A stretch of 64,000 nucleotides of DNA from Cyanobacteria bacterium FACHB-471 (GCA_014695345.1 JACJOC010000077.1:357818-421817), one strand, 5' to 3'; positions 53,735 through 63,083 are shown, numbered from the stretch's first letter. Notes: generated by a model not told the origin, from the sequence alone. Numbers and translations are program-made.

Positions 53735-54640
53735 TCAACGACTCACTGTAGTTGATAGAGACATTTGACGCTGCATGAAACAAATATTGTCCTGCTCCCA
53801 ACACCAGTTTAAAGAAGATAGTTGTACCTGGAATGCCTCTCTATGAACAGTGAAATCGCTTCTAAATCCGACTGTTTGTCCGGGTTGGATGACTTCAGAT
53901 GGAAAGACCAGAGAACCTATTCCTCCTCCCATCACGTTTCCGCCAGAGTAACCGTAGCTTAAGCCTGCTGCTCTGACCGCTTGATCGCTGTTATTGGTCA
54001 GGCAGCCAACTAAAAAATCACCATCCGGCTCAAACCCATCTCGATAAAACTGGAGCTGGCTAAGTTCTAGTTGTGGCTGTCCAGAGGGGTTGGCTGATCG
54101 ACACAGGGATTCGGTTGTCTGAGTTCTAGCAGTTTGAGGTTCAGCAGGCTGAGAATGTCCTGAGTTTGGTGTTGCTGCTGTAGAAGGAGTTGATGAGGTG
54201 ACAGACGGAGTGGGGACTGCTGCCACGTGCCCTTGTGCCCGTAGCTGAGCCACCATCATATTGCGTCGATATTCCGCAATCTTTTGCTGAACCCTCTCAT
54301 AGTTCGCAGCTGATGTAGGAATAGTCTCTAACTGGGCGATCGCTCTTTGCCAGCGACTAGCTACTAAATTCCAGTCGTCTTGGGAAACTGCAGTTTGAGC
54401 CGCGATCGCTGCGCTCATCCCTGTATCCAACGCTGCTTGAAATGAACTGCTTTCAGATGTGCCTGTGGGCGAATCAGCACCAGATTCCAAATTGGGTTCT
54501 GCATCGGTAGAAGCTGGTGAAACGGATGCAGTTGGAGAAGAATCTGTCGAAACAGATGACGCTGAGTTTACACATCCAGCTACTAGTATCAATACCGAAA
54601 GCGATACAACTGATTTATCTAAAGTCAACCGCAGATTCAT
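53735..54640 (-). CDS. Hypothetical lipoprotein, 301 aa
   Basis: The N terminus has a signal followed by the lipobox LVAGC (Cys near residue 23), so the protein is lipid-anchored. A Ser/Thr/Pro-rich linker, a helical region (QTAVSQDDWNLVASRWQRAI through RVQQKIAEYRRN), a second Pro/Ser/Thr linker and a C-terminal beta domain of about 115 residues follow. The beta domain (DFLVGCLTNNSDQAVRAAGL, then GQTVGFRSDFTVHREAF) has a FxxLxW-like fold of unknown role. The helical part is often found in cyanobacterial secreted proteins. Its function is unknown. Confidence 0.8.
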   Translation of the reverse strand: MNLRLTLDKSVVSLSVLILVAGCVNSASSVSTDSSPTASVSPASTDAEPNLESGADSPTGTSESSSFQAALDTGMSAAIAAQTAVSQDDWNLVASRWQRAIAQLETIPTSAANYERVQQKIAEYRRNMMVAQLRAQGHVAAVPTPSVTSSTPSTAATPNSGHSQPAEPQTARTQTTESLCRSANPSGQPQLELSQLQFYRDGFEPDGDFLVGCLTNNSDQAVRAAGLSYGYSGGNVMGGGIGSLVFPSEVIQPGQTVGFRSDFTVHREAFQVQLSSLNWCWEQDNICFMQRQMSLSTTVSR

Positions 54641-54954
54641 ATAAGTAATGATTAGGGGAAGGAATTGACCAGCACATAGTTACCCTATCTTTCCCCGTCC
54701 CTGGATAGAAACACAGGAAGTCAAATACTGTAAAAATTCAAACAATTGTGAAGCGATCGCCCGATCCTCTATCTCAACTCGACTACCTTAGAGGTAAGGG
54801 GATTCGAGGCTGAGTAAACTCTGAAGGACAAGTAAAATCAACAGATCTGTCTTTTGGAGGAGAAAGCCAATAGCTGAACCCAACTGTCGAAAGAAGTAGT
54901 GAGTCTCTCTTTTGGGATACAACCACAAGTAGACTCAAGGGCAATATTACAGGG
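54641..54954. other. 314-base divergent region, no gene seen
   Basis: It separates the lipoprotein gene and the plus-strand gene at 54955. I see no RNA gene and no strong hairpin. The region presumably holds both promoters. Confidence 0.45.
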
Positions 54955-55332
54955 ATGCGAACGGCAATGTCTAGTCACTATGGGGTACTTGAGAGTACTG
55001 CAGACCGAGAGATGAATCTGAACGAAGTTTCTGATAGACAAATACCTGTTAACGATGTAGAAATGCCCGTACAGGGGTTTTGGGCAGCACCGGTTGTATT
55101 GATTGCTTTAGCTGGGGTTGTACTGGCTTTGAGGCGATCGCTTACCTGGAAACTGACGCACAGTTACGTTCCTCCTTCTCCAAAATTAAAGCAATTACCC
55201 TGCTCAAACTGTCGCTTCTTTGGCTCCAATCCTTACCTTAAGTGTGCGGTACATCCAGATAAAGCACTAAAAGCAGAAGCCATGACCTGTTCTGACTATT
55301 GGGCGCAGGATAGCGACCGATTTTCTCGTTAA
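54955..55332 (+). CDS. Hypothetical membrane protein with conserved Cys cluster, 125 aa
   Basis: A single membrane helix (AAPVVLIALAGVVLALR, about residues 44-60) is followed by a soluble domain with CSNCRFFGSNPYLKCAVHP and a later Cys in MTCSDYW. The four Cys (CxxC, then C, then C) look like a metal or Fe-S site; similar short motifs occur in conserved cyanobacterial proteins of unknown role. The start is uncertain: ATG 54955, 54967 or 55012 are all in frame. It lies 19 bases before menC on the same strand. Confidence 0.75.
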   Translation: MRTAMSSHYGVLESTADREMNLNEVSDRQIPVNDVEMPVQGFWAAPVVLIALAGVVLALRRSLTWKLTHSYVPPSPKLKQLPCSNCRFFGSNPYLKCAVHPDKALKAEAMTCSDYWAQDSDRFSR

Positions 55333-55351
55333 AGAGAAATACCTTCTCCGA

Positions 55352-56308
55352 ATGCAATATCGACTGAACTATCGCCCCTATAGCCGTCGTTTTCGACAAC
55401 CGTTACTCACTAGTCATGGTCTGTGGAGCGATCGCCAGGGGATTTTGTTGCAACTGACTGATGCTGAAGGGCAAGTTGGACTAGGTGAAATTGCCCCGAT
55501 TGAATGGTTTGGCAGTGAGAGCTTATCTCAGGCGTTGGCGTTTTGTCAGCAGCTACCTGAGCAAATTACGATAGACACTATTTTCTCGATTCCAGATAGT
55601 TTGCCTGCCTGTCAGTTTGGCTTTGAGTCTGCCTGGGAAAGTTTGGATGACAGCAGTTTGGCAAAATCCAATCCTACCCTCACCTACAGCAGCCTTTTAC
55701 CCACAGGAAAAGCTGCTCTGTCTGCCTGGGAGCCGCTTTGGAGTCAAGGGAGCCGCACATTTAAGTGGAAAATTGGTGTAGCGCCTGTAGCGGAAGAATT
55801 ACAGGTGTTCACTCAACTGGTACATGCTTTACCTTCCACTGCCAAACTGCGACTTGATGCCAATGCAGGACTAAACTGGCAGCAAGCCTGTACCTGGCTA
55901 GAGGTAGCTGATAGCGTTGGAGTTGAATTTTTAGAGCAGCCTTTACCCGTCAGTCAGTTTGACCAACTGTTGAAACTGAGCGATCGCTTCCAAACGCCGC
56001 TCGCCCTAGACGAATCGGTCGCCACGCTAGCGCAAATGCAGCAGTGTTACCAGCAGGGCTGGCGCGGAATTTTTGTCGTGAAAGCAGCGATCGCAGGTTC
56101 TCCAGGTCGTTTGCGTCAGTTTTGTCGAACCTATGAGCCTGATGTGGTGTGGTCGTCCGTGTTTGAGACGGCGATCGCCCGCCGTTTTATTGAGACAAGG
56201 CTAATTGCTGATCTCCCACCCCCCTCCAGAGCGATTGGTTTTGGCACGGAACATTGGTTCGCAGAAGATTGGCAAGCGTCTTTTGAGAATGTATCTTTTC
56301 AGAAGTAG
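55352..56308 (+). CDS. menC: o-Succinylbenzoate synthase
   Basis: This enolase-superfamily enzyme dehydrates SHCHC to o-succinylbenzoate in phylloquinone synthesis. The catalytic Lys pair lies in FKWKIGV, with RLDANAGLNW, EQPLPV and LALDESV supplying the Asp/Glu metal ligands and FVVKAA the second Lys. The length (318) fits cyanobacterial MenC. The start is ATG 55352. menE follows 17 bases after the stop. Confidence 0.95.
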   Translation: MQYRLNYRPYSRRFRQPLLTSHGLWSDRQGILLQLTDAEGQVGLGEIAPIEWFGSESLSQALAFCQQLPEQITIDTIFSIPDSLPACQFGFESAWESLDDSSLAKSNPTLTYSSLLPTGKAALSAWEPLWSQGSRTFKWKIGVAPVAEELQVFTQLVHALPSTAKLRLDANAGLNWQQACTWLEVADSVGVEFLEQPLPVSQFDQLLKLSDRFQTPLALDESVATLAQMQQCYQQGWRGIFVVKAAIAGSPGRLRQFCRTYEPDVVWSSVFETAIARRFIETRLIADLPPPSRAIGFGTEHWFAEDWQASFENVSFQK

Positions 56309-56325
56309 TAGCCAAGCAAAATCTT

Positions 56326-57753
56326 ATGCTCCCCCTAACCTATTTGCCCCATCAAACTGCAAATGACTGGTTAGGGGGATGTGATAGTGAGAAATTTGCA
56401 GAACTGGTTACACAGTTTTTAGCAGAATTACACTCACTTAAGGCTTCAGGTAATTTACCTAAACTTTTGTTAGTTGAGCCAGATCCAATTCGCTTCTTGG
56501 CTCGTTTTATTGCCGCTTGTAGCGCAAACTATCCCGTCTTTTTAAGCAATCCTGGCTGGGTTAAAGCAGAGTGGGAGCAAGTTCTGAGCCTGGTTCAGCC
56601 CGATTTAATCTGGGGAGAGGCAGATCGAGTAACTTGCAGTTTACCTGCTTTTCCAGATATATCCCTTAAAAACCTTACACCTAGCTTAACTACAGAATCC
56701 CATCACGCTCAATCAGGATGGATCATGATTCCAACAGGTGGGTCGTCCGGTAAAATCCGGTTTGCAATTCACACCTGGCAAACGTTAATGGCTGCGGTGC
56801 AAGGGTTTCAGCAGTATTTTCAGACGAATCAGATCAATTCCTTTTGTGTATTGCCGCTTTATCACGTGAGTGGGTTGATGCAATTCTTACGCTCATTTAC
56901 CACGGGGGGAAAACTGGTGATTGTGCCTTTCAAAGCAATCGAAAGAGAAATGAGAGAGATTGATCCGGCAGAGTTTTTTATCTCTCTAGTACCAACTCAA
57001 CTCCAGCGACTATTACATGATTCTCATTCGAGAGACTGGCTTACACAGTTCCACACTGTTCTGTTGGGAGGTGCCCCAGCCTGGGCTGATTTGCTGCAAG
57101 TTGCCCGAAAGCATCAGATCCGACTGGCTCCAACCTATGGCATGACGGAAACTGCGGCTCAAATTGCGACGTTAAAGCCAGATCAGTTTTTGGCAAATCA
57201 GAGTCACTGTGGAAAAGTTTTACCTCATGCTCGGATCACTATCTGGGATGCCAACCTGCCTTTAGGAGCAAACCAATTAGGTCAAATCACAGTTCAAGCT
57301 GATTCCCTTGCCTTGGGTTATTACCCTGAACCGGGTTTTGGAGAGACATTCAGGCTAGATGATTTGGGTTTTTTGGATGAGCAAGGCGAATTACATGTCG
57401 TCGGGCGAAACAATGACAAGATTATTACGGGTGGAGAAAATGTATTTCCAATTGAGGTAGAGGCAGCAATTCGGGCAACGGAATGTGTTGCAGATGTAGC
57501 GGTGCTGGGGCTAAACGATCGCCATTGGGGACAAGTCATAACCGCAGTTTATATCCCGAAAAATTCAGCCATTTCTGCGGATAGTTTGCGACTCGCCCTG
57601 AGCGATCGGCTCAGCAAATTCAAACAGCCTAAATACTGGATCGACGTCAAATCTTTGCCCCGTAACGCTCAAGGAAAGATCAATCGAGAGCAGCTACGCC
57701 AAATCGCTGTTGATTGGTTGGCTACTCGCTCCACTGATCCAGCCAGTGAATGA
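56326..57753 (+). CDS. menE: 2-Succinylbenzoate-CoA ligase
   Basis: This adenylate-forming enzyme activates o-succinylbenzoate with ATP and CoA. The phosphate-binding loop is IPTGGSSGKIRFAIHTW, followed by APTYGMTETAAQIATL, LDDLGFLDEQGELHVVGR and the C-terminal NAQGKINREQL with the catalytic Lys. The length (475) and the position just after menC make the assignment firm. The 3' end overlaps the convergent thioesterase gene by 32 bases. Confidence 0.95.
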   Translation: MLPLTYLPHQTANDWLGGCDSEKFAELVTQFLAELHSLKASGNLPKLLLVEPDPIRFLARFIAACSANYPVFLSNPGWVKAEWEQVLSLVQPDLIWGEADRVTCSLPAFPDISLKNLTPSLTTESHHAQSGWIMIPTGGSSGKIRFAIHTWQTLMAAVQGFQQYFQTNQINSFCVLPLYHVSGLMQFLRSFTTGGKLVIVPFKAIEREMREIDPAEFFISLVPTQLQRLLHDSHSRDWLTQFHTVLLGGAPAWADLLQVARKHQIRLAPTYGMTETAAQIATLKPDQFLANQSHCGKVLPHARITIWDANLPLGANQLGQITVQADSLALGYYPEPGFGETFRLDDLGFLDEQGELHVVGRNNDKIITGGENVFPIEVEAAIRATECVADVAVLGLNDRHWGQVITAVYIPKNSAISADSLRLALSDRLSKFKQPKYWIDVKSLPRNAQGKINREQLRQIAVDWLATRSTDPASE

Positions 57754-58159
57754 TTTCTGCTGATAAAGGACTGCGGGTTCTGCTAGCCGAATCAATGCAA
57801 ACGTGTCTGCTCAACGCTCTTGATAGGCTGGCAGGCGGGACGGATAGATCAGGTGAACTGTTAGCCTTCGCCGCAAATAGGTGATAAGTAATTTCAAATT
57901 CGTCTGGCTTGGTCTGTTTGGGCTGCATTTGGATAGCGAGGCGATCGCCACAAAACATCGGGCGGAAAAAATCGACACTCGCATGAGCGATCGGAAATGC
58001 AGTTTTTGCTTTACCAAAAAATTGTTTCAAATCAACGCCTGCTGCTGCCAGAGAAGCTTCATAAGCCTCATGGCACATTGATAAAATGTTAGTAAAATAA
58101 ACGACTCCAGCCGCATCCGTATCTTGGAAAACCACGGTTCGCAAATAGACAAATGCCAT
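57722..58159 (-). CDS. menI: 1,4-dihydroxy-2-naphthoyl-CoA hydrolase (hotdog thioesterase)
   Basis: This 4-hydroxybenzoyl-CoA-thioesterase-like enzyme has 145 residues. The catalytic Asp is in VVFQDTDAAGVVYFTNIL, the family motif, and ASVDFFRPMFCGDRL marks the central strands. In cyanobacteria this enzyme hydrolyses DHNA-CoA in phylloquinone synthesis, which agrees with the neighbouring menC and menE. The genes are tail-to-tail with a 32-base overlap. The start is ATG 58159. Confidence 0.9.
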   Translation of the reverse strand: MAFVYLRTVVFQDTDAAGVVYFTNILSMCHEAYEASLAAAGVDLKQFFGKAKTAFPIAHASVDFFRPMFCGDRLAIQMQPKQTKPDEFEITYHLFAAKANSSPDLSVPPASLSRALSRHVCIDSASRTRSPLSAEIIHWLDQWSE

Positions 58160-58288
58160 AAGTGTTAACCTGAAGAGTAACTTAAGCCTTGCAATTTAAG
58201 CCTTGCAATGGCTTTTGTGAAAGGTCATATAGGTCGGGGTGTTCAATTACAGCAGTTGTTGTAAACCTGTTGATAGGAAAATTTACTC

Positions 58289-58813
58289 ATGCGGTTTCAT
58301 AAAATTGGTTCTATTAGCCTAATCACGCTGTTGATGACCTTACTCATAGGTGGACTTGGCAGCGTTGCTCTGTCTCAAAAACAGCCCAGTGGGTTAAGCG
58401 GAAATATGATAAAGGCGATCGCCCCTTCCGCTCAAACTCTGCCCAACACAAAGCAAAATCAGAGCAATGAGCAAATAATACTAGATATTCAAGGCGCACT
58501 TGAAGAAGGAGATCTCGTGTTGCCTCAGGACGGTAGCCTGTACGACGAACACACCTTTGAAGGGCGGGCCGGACAGTCTGTAGCGATTGATTTAGAGAGC
58601 GCTGACTTCGATACATTTCTCATCTTGCTCGACCCCCAAGAGCAAATCGTTGGGCAACATGATGACGTTTCCCAAGACAATCTCAACTCCACGCTAAACG
58701 TTAGCCTACCTGTTGATGGTACTTACACCGTGATTGCAAACGGCTTTGACAGCAATAGCAGAGGTCGATATCAGCTCCTCATTAGAACGCCCACTCGGTC
58801 TGCCAGTCGTTAA
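58289..58813 (+). CDS. Secreted PPC-domain protein
   Basis: This exported protein has 174 residues. Residues 1-30 form a signal peptide (ITLLMTLLIGGLGSVALSQ). The C-terminal 100 or so residues are a bacterial prepeptidase-like beta domain: DGSLYDEHTFEGRAGQSVAI, FDTFLILLDPQEQIV and DGTYTVIANGF. Such domains usually sit next to proteases or adhesins; here it stands alone. The start is ATG 58289. Its function is unknown. Confidence 0.85.
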   Translation: MRFHKIGSISLITLLMTLLIGGLGSVALSQKQPSGLSGNMIKAIAPSAQTLPNTKQNQSNEQIILDIQGALEEGDLVLPQDGSLYDEHTFEGRAGQSVAIDLESADFDTFLILLDPQEQIVGQHDDVSQDNLNSTLNVSLPVDGTYTVIANGFDSNSRGRYQLLIRTPTRSASR

Positions 58814-58881
58814 GCGAGCGTGTCTCGCTAGCCACCACTACGAGAAGCCGATGATTTTGGGGTGGTATGGAGTATTCTAGT

Positions 58882-59451
58882 TCACCCCAGGTCAGCGGAT
58901 TGAAACACAAAAGCGGGATGCTTGATGTGAATGTCCTCATTTAAGTACAGCTGCCTAATAATGGCTTCGATTTGTCTCACTTCGACTTCGTTGCCATCAA
59001 CCAGCACTACATATTCATATCGGGAAGGACAAGAGAGCTCTAACAAAGCATTCTGTTGAGCAAGGCGATGACAGGTCATCGTTTCGAGTAAGCCGCAACC
59101 CGTTGCTCCAACTCCGGCACCTGCAATCGTTCCTAACAAGGTTGCTTGGACCGTTCCAACTGCAAGAAGTAACCCAACTCCGGGAATAGCCAAGAAACCA
59201 AGCCCTGCCATACAGCCTCCTACAGCGCCCAATAGCGTCCCTGCCAGAGTCGCGCCTGTGACTCGTGCCTGAATTTCGTCTTCAGCTCTGGCTTGCAGGC
59301 TTACTTCATGACCCTGCTCATCTGCGCTCAAAGGGATAACGGAAAGGTGAACGTTATAAAAGCCATACTTTTTCAGCTTATTAATAATCTGTTCTGCATC
59401 TTGAAAGTGAGTAAACTTTGCAACTGGACGCGGGCTAGGGGCATAGACCAT
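58882..59451 (-). CDS. Hypothetical protein with Gly-rich membrane region
   Basis: This protein of 189 residues has a soluble N-terminal region (FTHFQDAEQIINKLKKYGF) like that in general-stress-type proteins of the heat-induced DUF1269/17M sort. Two hydrophobic Gly-rich segments follow (ATLAGTLLGAVGGCMAGLGF and TLLGTIAGAGVGATGCGL), with a beta-strand-like C terminus. The start is ATG 59451, with GGAGG nearby upstream. The name is not settled; a membrane-inserting stress protein is one possibility. Confidence 0.7.
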   Translation of the reverse strand: MVYAPSPRPVAKFTHFQDAEQIINKLKKYGFYNVHLSVIPLSADEQGHEVSLQARAEDEIQARVTGATLAGTLLGAVGGCMAGLGFLAIPGVGLLLAVGTVQATLLGTIAGAGVGATGCGLLETMTCHRLAQQNALLELSCPSRYEYVVLVDGNEVEVRQIEAIIRQLYLNEDIHIKHPAFVFQSADLG

Positions 59452-59820
59452 TTTTCCCTCCTGGGAGGTACAAAGAGATAATGTGGGGGCAGATTTGTGC
59501 AGAGCTATACAAAACTGACAAAACCTGCCACAGTCAGTAACGTATCACACAGGGGCTTTTCGCTAGCCCGTACTTTTAGTAAATAGAACTTTTAGCTAGT
59601 CCGCTAAACAGGTTGACAAAATTCAAAATAAAAAGAAATTTTTTAACAAACTGCTATTCAGCATGAAGCAATTCAGGTTATGAAATGCTTACATTGTGTA
59701 CAAGCTCCAGGTTTATGATTGGGTATTGGTTTGACTAGGTTTATGTTCAAGCGACTTGAAAGAGAGCTTGGCATTGCTAAGCCGATGTAAGTAGCCGATG
59801 TAGGTAAAGGAGCACGGGAG
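59452..59820. other. 369-base divergent region, no gene seen
   Basis: It is AT-rich with an A/T tract at 59625-59650. It contains the ribosome site AAGGAG (59807-59812) for the glycerate kinase start. No RNA gene is recognised. Confidence 0.5.
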
Positions 59821-60900
59821 TTGGAGCATACTAAGCTCACTTGCATATTGGAACTCTTAGCGGTGGGGCGTTCCACGTCTCTAACTCCACCGGGAGAAAC
59901 AGAATTAGAAACACAGTTAGAAACTTTGCTTCTAGCAGATGAGCCACAGTCCAACGCTTTTGGAGTAACTGCGGCTAATGTGAAATCTGTTGTGCAGCAG
60001 CGATCGCACCTACTCCAGCAGATTTATCCCGAATTCGACTCCTTTTGCCGAACCCACTTAGGTTGGCAGACCTATTCCCTAGAAACCCTATGGAATCTAT
60101 GGCTACCTCTAGCAATTGAGCTTGCTGAAAAACGCCGTCAGTTAGAACGTCCCCTGATTCAAGGCATCTTGGGCGGACAGGGAACTGGAAAAACGACGCT
60201 AGCAGCCATTTTGACCCTGATTCTAAAGCACCTGGGCTATCGAGTATGCAGTTTGTCACTCGATGATCTGTACAAAACCTATAGCGATCGCCTTCAGCTT
60301 CAACAAGCAGACCCGCGTTTGCGCTGGCGTGGACCACCGGGAACTCATGACATTCAGCTAGGCTTGACTACTCTGCAACAGTTGCGTTTAGCTGAGCCAT
60401 CCCAGCCCGTGCAGATTCCCCGGTTTGACAAATCTGCCTGGAATGGAGCAGGCGATCGCACCGATCCAGAAACCGTAGCCGGAGTAGACATTGTTTTGTT
60501 CGAGGGTTGGTTTGTCGGTGTGCGACCCATTGACCCAGCTTTGTTTGAAACTGCACCGCTACCCATTGTCAGCCCTGACGATCGCGCCTTTGCCTGCGAG
60601 ATCAATCAGCGATTGCATGAGTATCTACCACTTTGGGAATTGCTTGACGCTCTGATCTTGCTTTATCCAAAAGATTACCGCCTCAGTCAACAGTGGCGAC
60701 AGCAAGCGGAGCAACAAATGAAAGCAACGGGGCGATCGGGCATGACAGATTTAGAAATTGAGCAATTTGTCAGCTATTTCTGGCGATCGCTCCACCCTGA
60801 CCTATTCATCACTCCGCTGCGACACAATCCACACCTGGTAGACCTGGTAATTGAAATTAACCCCGATCACTTACCGGGTGCCGTTTGCCGTCCTGGCTAA
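59821..60900 (+). CDS. D-glycerate 3-kinase (plant/cyanobacterial type)
   Basis: This enzyme phosphorylates D-glycerate to 3-phosphoglycerate, ending the photorespiratory pathway. The P-loop is ILGGQGTGKTTLAAIL near residue 115. Further family blocks are SLDDLYKTYSDRLQL, RWRGPPGTHD and VLFEGWFVGVRP. The start is TTG 59821, supported by AAGGAG at 59807-59812. The length (359) includes the N-terminal helical part common to this family. The sensor-like gene downstream begins 94 bases after the stop. Confidence 0.92.
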   Translation: MEHTKLTCILELLAVGRSTSLTPPGETELETQLETLLLADEPQSNAFGVTAANVKSVVQQRSHLLQQIYPEFDSFCRTHLGWQTYSLETLWNLWLPLAIELAEKRRQLERPLIQGILGGQGTGKTTLAAILTLILKHLGYRVCSLSLDDLYKTYSDRLQLQQADPRLRWRGPPGTHDIQLGLTTLQQLRLAEPSQPVQIPRFDKSAWNGAGDRTDPETVAGVDIVLFEGWFVGVRPIDPALFETAPLPIVSPDDRAFACEINQRLHEYLPLWELLDALILLYPKDYRLSQQWRQQAEQQMKATGRSGMTDLEIEQFVSYFWRSLHPDLFITPLRHNPHLVDLVIEINPDHLPGAVCRPG

Positions 60901-60994
60901 TCAGAACGTCATAATTACCACAGATGTTCAGCAGCCCTCGGAGCAAAATTCTGTTATACAGGGTCAAGACGTTCAGGGCTGTGTAGGACTTAAC

Positions 60995-61999
60995 ATGCAA
61001 ACTCACTTTTCCAGAAAACGAGATGTTGGTAGCCTTTCTACCCGGCAATGGGGCGCAATGTTTCTGGCAATTCCAGTGATCTGCTTGACGGTGCCGTTGA
61101 TCTGGTCGCTCTGGATCAGACAGCAATCGGTGTCAGATCGCCCAACCGATCAGACAACTGCTGAAACTGATACACCCCAACTTTTAGATGAGCAAAACCA
61201 GCAGCTAGAACAACAGCGATCGCTCATGATCGTTTTAGCTATAGCGGCTAGTATTGGCATCTTGAGTTCTGCCGCAGCCTGGTATTTTTTAAATCGCCTC
61301 TCTCAAGAATTGCAAGAGCGAACCAAACAGCTTCAGGAAAGTGAGAGTTTGACGCAGGCGATCGCTGCCAATGTCGTCGATGGCATTATTACGCTTAACC
61401 AGCAGGGACAGATCGAAACCTTTAACCAGGCAGCCGTGCAAATGTTTGGCTATGAACCAGCCGAAGTAAAAGGTAAAGAGATCAGTGTGTTGTTGCCTTT
61501 GTCAGATGAGAATGGAGGGGCGATCGCCCAGGATGACCAAAACCAGATTGTTCCAAAAACGATTACGGGCAAGCTCTTTCAGCCTGTCCGTCAGCAAAAA
61601 GGAATGGGTAAACATAAGGCTGGAACTCCCTTCCCTATAGAAGTTTCGGTGAGCGACATCCCGGTTCACGATCGCCATATTGTCGTGATTCACGATATCA
61701 CTGCAAAAGAGCAGGCAGAGGCAGAGCTACAGCGGCAATCTAATGAACTGAATCGCCTCGATACTGCTTTAACCAAAACAAAAGCAGAACTACAGTCCGT
61801 TTATGTAGCTTGCTATGATTTGAAGTCACCGCTCCAGGCAATTTCTCACCTCTCAAAGTGGATCGAATCAGACCTGAGTAACTGGGTGGTGGAGGAAACT
61901 CAACCCCAAATGAATCTCTTGCGAGAACGAGTCGATCGAATGGAGGGTTTGATTCACGGGATTCTTCAGCAATCACCGGGAAAGGATGAGGAAGGTTGA
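60995..61999 (+). CDS. PAS-domain sensor protein, degenerate histidine kinase
   Basis: This is a membrane sensor of 334 residues. Two membrane helices lie near residues 19-37 and 70-90. A short coiled coil and a PAS domain follow (AIAANVVDGIITLNQQGQIE, then FNQAAVQMFGYEPAEVKGKE), and then a dimerisation helix. The H-box reads VACYDLKSPLQAISHLSKW, so the phospho-accepting His is Tyr (TAT at 61814-61816). The protein stops before any ATP-binding domain. ATG 60995 is the start; the frame is open to 60851, but that part overlaps glycerate kinase. It is probably a pseudogene or a non-catalytic sensor. Confidence 0.8.
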   Translation: MQTHFSRKRDVGSLSTRQWGAMFLAIPVICLTVPLIWSLWIRQQSVSDRPTDQTTAETDTPQLLDEQNQQLEQQRSLMIVLAIAASIGILSSAAAWYFLNRLSQELQERTKQLQESESLTQAIAANVVDGIITLNQQGQIETFNQAAVQMFGYEPAEVKGKEISVLLPLSDENGGAIAQDDQNQIVPKTITGKLFQPVRQQKGMGKHKAGTPFPIEVSVSDIPVHDRHIVVIHDITAKEQAEAELQRQSNELNRLDTALTKTKAELQSVYVACYDLKSPLQAISHLSKWIESDLSNWVVEETQPQMNLLRERVDRMEGLIHGILQQSPGKDEEG

Positions 62000-62150
62000 G
62001 AATATCGAGCAATTGGGTCAGCTGCTAAACAACCTGCTGTTCGTTCAAAAAATCCTGGTTCCCAGCCCAACTCGTTAGTGACGGTTTCAATATCTTCTAC
62101 AGTCCGTTTGGTAAAAACGTTTGTTTCCTGATGCAGAAATTCTGTAAGCG
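61992..62150 (+). pseudogene. Remnant of the lost kinase C-terminal region
   Basis: In another frame from 61992 the sequence reads KVENIEQLGQLLNNLL, which is what normally follows the dimerisation helix in kinases of this group (VDVGQLLNEVL). It ends at a stop near 62081. A further stretch (TVSISSTVRLVKTFVS) in yet another frame looks like the next part. The homology suggests that the ATPase domain was lost after frameshifts. Confidence 0.6.
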
Positions 62151-62197
62151 ATAGTTAGCTTGCCCGTCTGAACCTGGAACAGCATCTATTGATTTCG

Positions 62198-62611
62198 TTA
62201 TTTTGAGAAAAGAATGTTAAACCCTTCTTGAGCGAAGTGGCGATCGTGGGTCAGGATGTCAGTAATCTTTAACTCCTTCATTGTTTGCATAGAGATGCAA
62301 TCTGTCAAACTATATCCCTTATCAAGGCGTCGTTCATAGAGTTCTAAACCACTCCGAAAAGAAGCGTGAGTTTGTGGAATGATATGGATGCTTAATTCGT
62401 TGGAAATTCTACGAGTGAAGCGCAACACTTTTTGTTTTACTAGCGAGTCATAGTTTGAGAAGAAGTTGAGTACCTCAATCAAAACTTCTTCGGTCGTAAC
62501 ACGGCGTAAATTTGTGATTGTCTGGCTAAATCGAAAAACTTCCTGATGCAAATCATCTCTGGGATTAAGTAATGCAACCCAGTAGAAAGTATCAGCAAAA
62601 ACCTGCTTCAT
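62198..62611 (-). CDS. PIN-domain ribonuclease toxin (VapC-like)
   Basis: This 137-residue protein is the probable toxin of a type II pair. The acidic residues of the PIN active site are visible: Asp7 in VFADTFYWVAL, Glu46 in LIEVLNFF, Asp in SLTDCISM near 103, and Asp in LTHDRHF near 123. These bind the metal used to cut RNA. Its ATG overlaps the stop of the upstream gene as ATGA. It may target tRNA, as many VapC proteins do, but this is not shown. Confidence 0.88.
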   Translation of the reverse strand: MKQVFADTFYWVALLNPRDDLHQEVFRFSQTITNLRRVTTEEVLIEVLNFFSNYDSLVKQKVLRFTRRISNELSIHIIPQTHASFRSGLELYERRLDKGYSLTDCISMQTMKELKITDILTHDRHFAQEGFNILFSK

Positions 62612-62916
62612 GCTTCACGCTTTGGTAATCCATAGAGATAATGATCATGTTGAGCTGCACCATCATGAGGTAACTTTTCCAAAGACTCTGAAGGGATGTC
62701 TGAAACTAGAGATTCAACAAAGTTGAGAAGAGATAGATTAGACTGCTCAATCGTCTCTTCTGAAGTTGCAACGGATTCTCCTGAGGAAGGTGAATTAGTT
62801 TGAGTAGTCCTCTGAGTCGATCTTGTTTTGGTGAATAGAAGAAAATTCAACACCTCTTCTACTAGGGATTCAGGTGCTTGCTCAATTTCTTGGATGAGTT
62901 GTTCTTTAACGGTCAT
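62608..62916 (-). CDS. Putative antitoxin of the PIN toxin (DUF2281/VapB-like)
   Basis: This 102-residue protein begins MTVKEQLIQEIEQAPESLVEEVLNFLLF, the pattern of small antitoxins that precede PIN toxins in cyanobacteria. The middle is Ser/Thr/Gln-rich and disordered. The C-terminal part (PHDGAAQHDHYLYGLPK) is the likely toxin-binding strand. It overlaps the PIN gene by four bases. The start ATG 62916 has GGAGAA upstream on the minus strand. Confidence 0.8.
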   Translation of the reverse strand: MTVKEQLIQEIEQAPESLVEEVLNFLLFTKTRSTQRTTQTNSPSSGESVATSEETIEQSNLSLLNFVESLVSDIPSESLEKLPHDGAAQHDHYLYGLPKREA

Positions 62917-63083
62917 TGTTCATTCTCCTGCCTTTGTCTAATGTACCGTTTCACACAGTTTAACGAGCTTTAGCTTTGCCGCTACACGATTTGCAGATAC
63001 GCCATAGATATGAAGTCTGCTTGATCACTTACCGTACATCGGAACTTGTGTGTAGGGGCGGGTTTAGACCAGATTGTGTAAAA

